From: Solirubrobacteraceae bacterium
GTDB lineage: Bacteria; Actinomycetota; Thermoleophilia; Solirubrobacterales; Solirubrobacteraceae
Assembly (NCBI GenBank): GCA_019683665.1
Contig: JADGIB010000008.1
Location: 1-28,235, forward strand
Direction: 5' to 3'
DNA: 28,235 nucleotides
Shown here: one piece after another, positions 22,852 through 28,235 of the stretch
Layout of the letters: the number at the start of each line of letters is the position of its first letter
Numbering within the stretch: the stretch's first letter is position 1
Notes under the pieces: model-generated
Databases searched by the model: none
Told to the model about the DNA's origin: nothing
The model's input: the letters and a program-made list of their open reading frames with translations, nothing else
Program-made: the position numbers and the translations under genes

Positions 22852-22858
22852 CAGGGCG

Positions 22859-23425
22859 ATGAGGTTCCCGCGTCCGTTCCTCGGTCAGAGCGTGCGCCTG
22901 CGGGCGGAGGGCTTCGACGACCTCGTCGAGGTCGTCGCCGTCGACGAGGACGGATCGATCGTGCTGGCGGTCACGCTCACCGCCGAGGAGGCCCATCTGC
23001 TCTACGCGAGCGTCGCCTCCGCCGTCCACCTCACCGGCGCGGTCGCCGCCGAGGAGGAGGGCCCCGGCCGCAGCCGCTTCACCGCCGCCGACGTCGAGAC
23101 GTTCCAGCGCCGCGAGGCCTACCGGGTGCCGATGGGCGTGCCCGCCACCGTCCGCCGCGGCGACGGCAGCGAGCTCGCGTGCAAGGTCGCCGACCTGTCG
23201 CCCGGCGGGGCGCTCCTGTCGCCCGAGGCCGACGGGCTCCTGCTCGGCGAGCGCGTCGAGCTCGTCATCCACCACGACATGCTGCGCGAGCTGCCGCTCC
23301 CGGCCGAGGTCATCCGCCGCGACGGCGCCCGCCGCGCCCTGCGCTTCGACGCGCTGAGCGTCCGGGCCGACAACGCCCTCAGCCGCGTCATCACCGAGGC
23401 GCAGCTGCGCCACCGCCGCCGCTGA
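22859..23425 (+). CDS. PilZ-domain protein, probable c-di-GMP receptor
   Basis: A 188-residue protein. The N-terminal about 80 residues form a YcgR-N-like beta domain (GQSVRLRAEGFDDLVEVVAV). The C-terminal PilZ domain begins at FQRREAYRVPM, giving the RxxxR motif (R85, R89), followed by D112-x-S-x-G-G in VADLSPGGALL. These are the residues that bind cyclic di-GMP in PilZ receptors, and all are intact, so binding is expected. There is no TM or signal peptide. The gene starts 7 nt after fakA and lies before recG. It might control motility, secretion or polysaccharide synthesis; the target is unknown. The start is ATG 22859. Confidence 0.9.
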   Translation: MRFPRPFLGQSVRLRAEGFDDLVEVVAVDEDGSIVLAVTLTAEEAHLLYASVASAVHLTGAVAAEEEGPGRSRFTAADVETFQRREAYRVPMGVPATVRRGDGSELACKVADLSPGGALLSPEADGLLLGERVELVIHHDMLRELPLPAEVIRRDGARRALRFDALSVRADNALSRVITEAQLRHRRR

Positions 23426-23450
23426 GGGCGCGCCGCGCCGGGCCCGCCGC

Positions 23451-23455
23451 GGAGG
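23451..23455 (+). promoter_or_regulatory. recG: Ribosome binding site deciding the recG start
   Basis: GGAGG ends 8 nt before ATG 23464 and is one of the few strong Shine-Dalgarno matches in the window. It favours ATG 23464 over the in-frame GTG at 23476. Confidence 0.65.
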
Positions 23456-23463
23456 CGGTCATC

Positions 23464-25560
23464 ATGGGGGGCGCCGTGCCCGGTCCGTTCGACGCTCCCG
23501 ACCCCCGCGCGGTGCCCGTGCGGCTGCCGCGCCCGTCGCGCCTGGACGCGCCGCTGGAGGCGCCGCACCCGAAGATGGCCGAGGCCCTCGAGACGCTGGG
23601 CCTGCGGACCGTCGGCGACCTCCTCATGCACCTCCCGCGCGAGCGGCGCGTCGCCCGCCAGATCGCCGAGCTGCGGCCCGGCGAGCAGGCGAACGTCCTC
23701 GTCGAGGTGCGCTCGGTCCGCTCGCGGCCGGTCCGCCGCCGCGGGATGAAGCCGCTCGTCGAGGCGACGGTCGCCGACCAGACCGGCGTCATGAAGGCCG
23801 TCTTCTTCAACCAGCCGTGGCTGGAGCGCCGCTACCGGCCCGGCACCCGCCTGGCCCTGTACGGCAGGTACGAGGGGCGCAACAGCTTCAAGGTGTCGGC
23901 GCACTCGGAGACGACCGACGTCGGCGGGGCGGTCGAGGGCGTCGCCCACTACCCGGCCTCGGAGGGGATCACCTCGACGCAGATCGCCGAGCTCGTGCGC
24001 GCGCACCGCGACGCGATCGCCGACGTCGTCGAGCCGCTGCCCGCCCGGGTGCGGGCCGCCGAGCGGCTGCCCGACCGCCAGGCCGCGCTCGCCGACGTCC
24101 ACTTCGGCTCCGGCGAGGGCGGCCGCCGGCGCCTGGCCTTCGACGAGCTGCTCGCCACCCAGCTGCTGTTCGCGCGCCGCCGCGCCCGCCACGCGGCGAT
24201 CGACGCGCCCGCCCTCGACGGCCCGCGCACGCTCACCGCCCGCTGGCTGGCCGAGGCGCTGCCGTTCACGCCGACCGGCGACCAGGCCGCCGCGATGGAC
24301 GAGATCGAGGCCGACCTCGCCCGGCCGCGGCCCATGCAGCGGCTGCTCATGGGGGAGGTCGGCTCCGGGAAGACCGTCGTCGCCCTCTTCGCGCTGCTGC
24401 GCGCGGTCGAGCACGGGATGCAGGGCGCGCTCATGGCCCCGACCGAGACGCTGGCCGAGCAGCACTTCGCGACGCTCCAGACGCTGCTCGGCGGCGAGGT
24501 CGTGCCCGCCGCGCTGCTGACCGGCTCGACGCCGGCCGCCCGCCGGGCCGACGTCCTCGGCAAGCTCGCCTCCGGGGAGCTGTCGATCGTCGTCGGCACC
24601 CACGCGCTCATCGAGCCGGCCGTCGTCTTCGACCGCCTCGCCGTCGCCGTCATCGACGAGCAGCACCGCTTCGGCGTGCGCCAGCGCACCGCCCTGGACG
24701 CGAAGGGGCCCGGCGACCTCGTCCCGCACGTCCTGCACATGACGGCGACGCCGATCCCGCGGACGATGCGGCTGCTGGAGTTCGGCGACCTCGACCACAC
24801 CGCGATCCGCGAGCTGCCCGGCGGGCGCAAGCCGATCCAGACGTTCGTGGCCTCCACCGACCGCGAGCGCGCCCGCGCCTACGAGCGCATCCGCGAGGAG
24901 CTGCGCGCCGGGCGCCAGGCGTTCGTCGTCTGCCCGCTCGTCGAGGCGTCCGAGCAGCTGCAGGCGCGCGCGGCGACGGCCGAGTACGAGCGCCTGAAGC
25001 GGACCGAGCTCGCCGGCTTCGAGGTCGTGCTCCTCCACGGCCAGATGCGCCCGAAGGCCAAGCAGGAGGCGATGCAGCGGTTCGCCGAGGGCGGCGCGCA
25101 CGTCCTCGTCGCCACGAGCGTCATCGAGGTCGGCATCGACGTGCCGAACGCGACGGTCATGCTCGTCGAGAACGCCGAGCGCTACGGGATCTCGCAGCTG
25201 CACCAGCTGCGCGGGCGGATCGGCCGCGGCGGGCACGCCTCGGTCTGCATCCTGTTCGGGCCCAAGGACTCCAAGCGGCTGCAGGCGCTGGCCGAGCACG
25301 CCGACGGGTTCCGGCTGGCCGAGATCGACCTCGAGCTGCGCCGCGAGGGCGAGCTCGTCGGCACCCGCCAGTCCGGCTACGGCGAGTTCGAGGTCGCGCG
25401 GCTGCCCGAGGACGAGCCGCTGCTGGCCCGCGCCCGCGACCGGGCGGCGGCGATCCTGGCCGAGGACCCCGACCTCGAGGCGCCCGAGCACGCGCTCCTG
25501 GCCGACGCGCTGCGCGAGCGCTACGGCGCCGCCGAGCTCGACCTGCCGATCCCGGCGTGA
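23464..25560 (+). CDS. recG: ATP-dependent DNA helicase RecG
   Basis: A 698-residue superfamily 2 helicase that remodels stalled replication forks and branch-migrates junctions. The N-terminal wedge/OB domain (about 30-170) includes VEATVADQTGVMKAVFFNQPWL. Helicase motifs: motif I GSGKT (300-304), MAPTETLAEQHF, motif II DEQH (398-401), motif III MTATPIPRT (from residue 426), then VATSVIEVGIDVPNATVM and QLRGRIGRG (motif VI). The C-terminal domain has LAEIDLELRREGELVGTRQSGYG, the characteristic RecG TRG-motif region. Length and domain order are normal. The start is supported by GGAGG 8 nt upstream. Its stop overlaps the rsmD GTG by 4 nt (25557-25560). Confidence 0.97.
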   Translation: MGGAVPGPFDAPDPRAVPVRLPRPSRLDAPLEAPHPKMAEALETLGLRTVGDLLMHLPRERRVARQIAELRPGEQANVLVEVRSVRSRPVRRRGMKPLVEATVADQTGVMKAVFFNQPWLERRYRPGTRLALYGRYEGRNSFKVSAHSETTDVGGAVEGVAHYPASEGITSTQIAELVRAHRDAIADVVEPLPARVRAAERLPDRQAALADVHFGSGEGGRRRLAFDELLATQLLFARRRARHAAIDAPALDGPRTLTARWLAEALPFTPTGDQAAAMDEIEADLARPRPMQRLLMGEVGSGKTVVALFALLRAVEHGMQGALMAPTETLAEQHFATLQTLLGGEVVPAALLTGSTPAARRADVLGKLASGELSIVVGTHALIEPAVVFDRLAVAVIDEQHRFGVRQRTALDAKGPGDLVPHVLHMTATPIPRTMRLLEFGDLDHTAIRELPGGRKPIQTFVASTDRERARAYERIREELRAGRQAFVVCPLVEASEQLQARAATAEYERLKRTELAGFEVVLLHGQMRPKAKQEAMQRFAEGGAHVLVATSVIEVGIDVPNATVMLVENAERYGISQLHQLRGRIGRGGHASVCILFGPKDSKRLQALAEHADGFRLAEIDLELRREGELVGTRQSGYGEFEVARLPEDEPLLARARDRAAAILAEDPDLEAPEHALLADALRERYGAAELDLPIPA

Positions 25561-26099
25561 GCGGCGGCGTGCGCGTCATCGCCGGGCGCTTCGGGGGGCG
25601 GCGGCTCGCGACGCCGCGCGGGCGCGACACCCGCCCGACGGCGGACCGGGTGCGCGAGGCGGTCTTCTCGATCCTCGGGCCGCTGGACGGCGCGACCGTC
25701 CTCGACCTGTTCGCCGGGTCCGGCGCGCTCGGCATCGAGGCGCTCTCGCGCGGGGCGGCGCAGGCGACGTTCGTCGAGCGCGCGCCGGCCGCCGTGCGGG
25801 CGATCCGGGCCAACCTCGCGGCCCTCGGCGTCGAGGCCGACGTGCGCGCCCGCGACGTCCGCGCGTTCCTCGGCGACGCACGCGCGGCGGGCGCCACCTA
25901 CGATCTGGCCTTTCTCGATCCCCCGTACCGCGACGCGGCGGGGCTCGGACCGGCGCTCGAGCTCGCGCCGCTGCTCGCCGCGGGCGGGCGGGTCGTGAGC
26001 GAGAGCGACCGGCGGGCGCCGCTGACGCTGCCGGGGCTGGAGATCGTCGACGAACGCCGCTACGGCGACACCCTCATCAGGATCCACCGCACCCCATGA
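25557..26099 (+). CDS. rsmD: 16S rRNA (guanine966-N2)-methyltransferase RsmD
   Basis: A 180-residue SAM-dependent methyltransferase acting on small-subunit rRNA. It shows VRVIAGRFGGRRL at the N-terminus, RPTADRVREAVFSIL (substrate-recognition segment), motif I VLDLFAGSGALGIEALSRGA and the catalytic FLDPPY. DPPY in place of NPPF/NPPY is normal for RsmD. GTG 25557 overlaps the recG stop; GTG 25569, four codons later, would give the very common MRVIAG start and is a real alternative. The 3' end overlaps coaD as ATGA (26096-26099). The rsmD-coaD pair is widely conserved in bacteria, which supports both calls. Confidence 0.95.
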   Translation: MSGGVRVIAGRFGGRRLATPRGRDTRPTADRVREAVFSILGPLDGATVLDLFAGSGALGIEALSRGAAQATFVERAPAAVRAIRANLAALGVEADVRARDVRAFLGDARAAGATYDLAFLDPPYRDAAGLGPALELAPLLAAGGRVVSESDRRAPLTLPGLEIVDERRYGDTLIRIHRTP

Positions 26100-26590
26100 C
26101 CAAGGCCGTCTGTCCGGGAAGCTACGACCCCGTCACCAACGGGCACCTCGACGTGATCTCGCGCGCCTCCCAGCTGTTCGACGAGGTCGTCGTCGCGGTC
26201 GTCAACGCCTCGGTGCGCAAGAGCAGGCCGCTGTTCAGCGCGGAGGAGCGGGTCGCGTTCATCGAGGAGGCGACCGCCCACCTCGGCAACGTCACTGTCC
26301 AGCCGTTCGACATCCTCGTCGTCGACTTCGCCCGGCGGGTGGGCGCGGACGCGATCGTCAAGGGGCTGCGCGCCATCAGCGACTTCGAGTACGAGCTGGA
26401 GATGGCGAACCTGAACCGCCGCCAGGCGCAGGACATCGAATCCGTGTATCTGATGGCGCACCCCCAGTACAGTTTTCTCAGCTCCAGCGGGGTGAAAGAG
26501 CTCGCCACCTTCGGCGGGGACATCGACGGGCTGGTGCCCGAATCGGTGGCCAGGCGCTTGAAGGAAGAGCTCGCCCGGCCACGAACCTAA
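26096..26590 (+). CDS. coaD: Phosphopantetheine adenylyltransferase
   Basis: Transfers AMP from ATP to 4'-phosphopantetheine, the penultimate step of coenzyme A synthesis. The 164 residues include the nucleotidyltransferase motif PGSYDPVTNGHLDVI with T14-x-G-H17, the phosphopantetheine-binding KGLRAISDFEYELEMANLNR, and FLSSSGVKELA corresponding to the ISSTxVRE motif. All are intact, and the length matches CoaD hexamer subunits. The start is fixed by the 4-nt overlap with rsmD. Its TAA stop, unusual among these TGA/TAG genes, is embedded in the ribosome binding site of the next gene. Confidence 0.98.
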   Translation: MTKAVCPGSYDPVTNGHLDVISRASQLFDEVVVAVVNASVRKSRPLFSAEERVAFIEEATAHLGNVTVQPFDILVVDFARRVGADAIVKGLRAISDFEYELEMANLNRRQAQDIESVYLMAHPQYSFLSSSGVKELATFGGDIDGLVPESVARRLKEELARPRT

Positions 26591-26593
26591 GGA
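26589..26593 (+). promoter_or_regulatory. Ribosome binding site overlapping the coaD stop
   Basis: AAGGA begins within the coaD TAA and ends 5 nt before ATG 26599. Ribosomes finishing coaD would sit on this site, so translation of the two genes is probably coupled. Confidence 0.55.
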
Positions 26594-26598
26594 AGCCA

Positions 26599-27063
26599 AT
26601 GGACGTCCTCGTGCTCATCGACAAGCTGGACGATCTCGTCCACAACGCGAAGCCCGTGCCGCTCACGGATCAGGTGCGCGTGGACAAGGAGGAGATCTAC
26701 GACATCCTCGACCAGATGCGCGCGACGATCCCGGAGGAGATCAAGCAGGCGCGCTGGATCGTCAAGGAGCGTCAGGAGATGCTCGCCGAGGCCAAGCGCG
26801 AAGCCGAGCGCATCGTCAAGGAGGCGCGCGAGCGCCAGGAGCGCCTGATCTCCCAGGAGGAGGTCACGAAGGCGGCCGAGCGCGCCGCGGAGGACATCAT
26901 CGAGGACGCCCGCGCGCGCGAGCGGGAGATCCGCCTCGGCGCCGAGGACTACGCCGACGAGATCCTCAACACGCTCGAGGTCAACCTCTCGAAGTTCATC
27001 GCCGCCGTCCAGCGCGGGCGCGAGCGCCTGCAGGGCAAGGACGAGCCGGCCGAAGTCGCCTGA
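26599..27063 (+). CDS. SepIVA/DivIVA-like coiled-coil cell-division protein
   Basis: A 154-residue, highly charged helical protein. The first about 60 residues (VLIDKLDDLVHNAKPVPLTDQVRVDKEEIYDILDQM-type sequence, then TIPEEIKQARWIVKERQEML) match my memory of the N-terminus of mycobacterial SepIVA. The C-terminal part (LISQEEVTKAAERAAEDII, YADEILNTLEVNLSKFIAAVQRGRERL) matches its end. The middle is a heptad-rich coiled coil with EAKREAERIVKEARER. SepIVA is about 245 residues, so this version lacks most of the central coiled-coil repeats. Such proteins organise septation and envelope growth at the membrane. It follows coaD directly. The DUF177-rpmF-rnc genes often found next are absent here. 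An ATP-synthase-b-like annotation would be a coiled-coil artefact. Confidence 0.72.
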   Translation: MDVLVLIDKLDDLVHNAKPVPLTDQVRVDKEEIYDILDQMRATIPEEIKQARWIVKERQEMLAEAKREAERIVKEARERQERLISQEEVTKAAERAAEDIIEDARAREREIRLGAEDYADEILNTLEVNLSKFIAAVQRGRERLQGKDEPAEVA

Positions 27064-27074
27064 GGCGCCGCGGG

Positions 27075-27572
27075 ATGGCCTCGATCGAGGTCCTCGACGC
27101 CGACATCACGACGCTGGCGGTCGACGCGATCGCCAACGCCGCCAACACGCAGCTGCGGCACGGCGGCGGCGTGGCGGGCGCGATCGCCCGCGCCGCCGGC
27201 CCGGAGCTCGCGCGCGAGTCGCGCGAGCGCGCGCCGATCGGGCTGGGGGAGGCGGTCGAGACGACGGCCGGCGACCTGCCGTCGCGCTGGGTCATCCACG
27301 CCGCGACGATGGAGCCCGGCGGCCCGACCGGCGCCGACGTGATCCGGCGCGCGACCGAGGCGACGCTGGCCCGGGCCGACGCGCTCGGCGCCCGCTCGCT
27401 CGCGCTCGTCGCGTTCGGGACCGGGGTCGGCGGTTTCCCGCTCGGCGAGGCGGCCGCGATCGAGGTCGACGCCGTGCGCCGGCACCTCGCCGCCGGCTCG
27501 GGCCTGGAGCGGATCGTCTTCTGCGTGCGCGGCGAGGAGGCCCGGCGCGCGTTCGAGGCCGCGCTCGCCTGA
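27075..27572 (+). CDS. Macrodomain protein, probable ADP-ribose binder or hydrolase
   Basis: A 165-residue single macrodomain. The ADP-ribose-binding loops are DAIANAANTQLRHGGGVAGAIARAAG (loop 1, N21/N24 and the glycine run at 30-32) and AFGTGVGGFPLGEAA (loop 2). The GGGVAGAI form, with Ala where MacroD enzymes have Asp, resembles the archaeal Af1521 class rather than MacroD. Af1521-type proteins bind ADP-ribose tightly and some remove it from proteins. Substrate and activity here are open. The gene starts 11 nt after the SepIVA-like gene without a clear ribosome binding site and may be on the same transcript. Its role might lie in reversing ADP-ribosylation or in NAD metabolite handling, by inference. 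Confidence 0.87.
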   Translation: MASIEVLDADITTLAVDAIANAANTQLRHGGGVAGAIARAAGPELARESRERAPIGLGEAVETTAGDLPSRWVIHAATMEPGGPTGADVIRRATEATLARADALGARSLALVAFGTGVGGFPLGEAAAIEVDAVRRHLAAGSGLERIVFCVRGEEARRAFEAALA

Positions 27573-27587
27573 CCGGGGGGCGGCGCG

Positions 27588-28049
27588 GTGCTCAACCTTC
27601 GCGGCGGGCGGGCCGATGATGGGGGCGAGATGCTCGCGCCTGCCATCGCCGCGCTCCCCGGCTGGACGACGACCGTCGAGCTCCCGACCGCGATCGGGAC
27701 GGTGCCGCTCGTCGCCGTCGGCCCGGCCGGCGTGTTCGCGTTCGAGTACGCGGACGGGACGGGCGTGCTCGAGCTGGCCGACACGCCGGAGCCGGCGCTG
27801 ATCGACGTCTGGGCCCAGGCCAAGCACCTCGAGCGCCGCCGGATCGGCGGCCCGGTCGTCCCCGTGCTCGCCCTCGAGGACACCGGGGCCGACGGCCCGG
27901 CCGGCCGCCGCCGCGGCGTGCGCATCCTCCCGGTCGAGGCGGTCGCCGACTGGCTCGCCGCGCAGCCCGCCGTCCTCGACGAGGCCGGCGTCGATCGCCT
28001 GCGCCGCCGCCTCGACGGCACCGACCTCCCCGCCGTCCTCGCCGCCTGA
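27588..28049 (+). CDS. Degenerate NERD-like protein of unknown function
   Basis: A 153-residue protein. The segments GGEMLAPAIAALPGW, VGPAGVFAFEY and VVPVLALED, followed by a GVRILPVEAVADWLA stretch, line up with the NERD (nuclease-related) fold: GE-x-LxxLP, VGPSGVFVIDxK, a central strand, then GVxVLxxxxLxxWL. The usual metal-binding Asp and the Lys of VIDxK are replaced (FEYADG has no Lys), so nuclease activity is doubtful. GTG 27588 keeps the GE of the domain; ATG 27630 is a shorter alternative. It is 15 nt downstream of the macrodomain gene and probably co-transcribed. The family assignment is from pattern memory and moderate only. Confidence 0.6.
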   Translation: MLNLRGGRADDGGEMLAPAIAALPGWTTTVELPTAIGTVPLVAVGPAGVFAFEYADGTGVLELADTPEPALIDVWAQAKHLERRRIGGPVVPVLALEDTGADGPAGRRRGVRILPVEAVADWLAAQPAVLDEAGVDRLRRRLDGTDLPAVLAA

Positions 28050-28235
28050 CCGCCGCCTCGAACCGCCGTTGTCGCCTCGCGGTCGCCATCCGACCGTGAT
28101 CCGCCAACCGTCCGTGGGCCGGGCGGCTCCGGCCGGCCCGGCCCGCCGTCCCGCGCACGGGGCGTCGAGCGCGTCCTCGCACGCGCCACGGGAACGCCGG
28201 GGACGTGTGGCACCTGGCATCGACCTGTCCGATGC
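28050..28235. other. Non-coding tail at the right edge
   Basis: I see no supportable gene in this 186-nt stretch. It holds the strong hairpin at 28116-28144 and a second small one at the very edge (GCATCG 28217-28222 with CGATGC 28230-28235). The edge hairpin could belong to a convergent gene or an RNA continuing beyond the window. Confidence 0.4.
28116..28144 (+). terminator. Strong GC hairpin, possible terminator of the right-hand unit
   Basis: GGGCCGGGC (28116-28124) pairs perfectly with GCCCGGCCC (28136-28144); the loop itself can form GGC-TCCG-GCC. It begins 66 nt after the stop of the NERD-like gene. There is no T-tract, so termination is plausible for an actinobacterium but unproven. 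Confidence 0.45.

Noticed and set aside
27615..27620. GATGAT as a -10 box 9 nt before ATG 27630
   Set aside because: The NERD-like alignment begins at the GGE just before this ATG, which favours the upstream GTG 27588. The box would then be inside the coding region, and it matches the consensus poorly.
26949..28220. Minus-strand frame of about 420 codons at the right edge
   Set aside because: It is opposite the macrodomain and NERD-like genes. The translation is biased and motif-free, so it does not fill the non-coding tail.
1..28235. CRISPR array, tRNA, rRNA, IS element, phage or integrase
   Set aside because: I looked for regular repeats, tRNA-like cloverleaf ends, transposase motifs and terminal inverted repeats and saw none. 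The lack of tools means short or diverged cases could be missed.

Overview
The window is about 28 kb of very GC-rich, densely packed actinobacterial-type chromosome. Third codon positions are almost all G or C, GTG starts are common, and most neighbouring genes overlap by 4 nt. The combination of a four-cysteine L28, a FakA/RecG/RsmD/CoaD block, a SepIVA-like coiled-coil protein and a ribD-ribE-ribBA-ribH operon suggests Actinomycetota. A deep branch such as Thermoleophilia/Solirubrobacterales is my inference and is not proven by the sequence. I see no tRNA, rRNA, CRISPR array, insertion sequence or phage gene. No stretch longer than 300 bases lacks a gene.

Layout. (1) 1-1644: the 3' part of rsmB, a small double zinc-ribbon protein and rpe. 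(2) 1689-7740: a signalling and transport unit made of a receiver-only regulator, a membrane histidine kinase, a NarL-type regulator, and an ABC ATPase with its FtsX/MacB-type permease. (3) 7723-15439: a divergent surface-glycan region. A GT2 polyprenyl-phosphate glycosyltransferase, a methyltransferase and a Wzx-like flippase run leftward. Three GT-C type membrane glycosyltransferases, the first two paralogous, run rightward. The two arms share a 31-bp intergenic region containing the perfect palindrome ACGGTACCGT. (4) 15464-17038: a secreted beta-propeller-like protein on the minus strand. (5) 17150-20586: the complete riboflavin operon, followed by a small one-TM protein. (6) 20997-27063: rpmB, fakA-like, PilZ, recG, rsmD, coaD and a SepIVA-like gene. 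(7) 27075-28049: a macrodomain protein and a degenerate NERD-like protein, followed by a short non-coding tail with two hairpins.

How the genes fit together. RibD, RibE, RibBA and RibH cover the dedicated steps from GTP and ribulose 5-phosphate to riboflavin. Rpe and its pentose-phosphate chemistry lie upstream. In mycobacteria fmu(rsmB)-rpe-ribG is contiguous, so the 15.4 kb between rpe and ribD here looks like inserted lineage-specific cargo. The GT2 enzyme probably makes a polyprenyl-phosphate sugar that the GT-C enzymes use on the outer face of the membrane. The flippase would export a lipid-linked glycan.

The most interesting regulatory pattern is a -10-like box (TATCCT, GATACT, TACCGT, TAGCCT) sitting 9-12 nt before the start codon at the heads of several transcription units. 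This suggests leaderless or nearly leaderless transcripts. At 10566-10575 one palindromic box could serve both strands. I did not find a wholly unknown multi-gene defence or mobile system.
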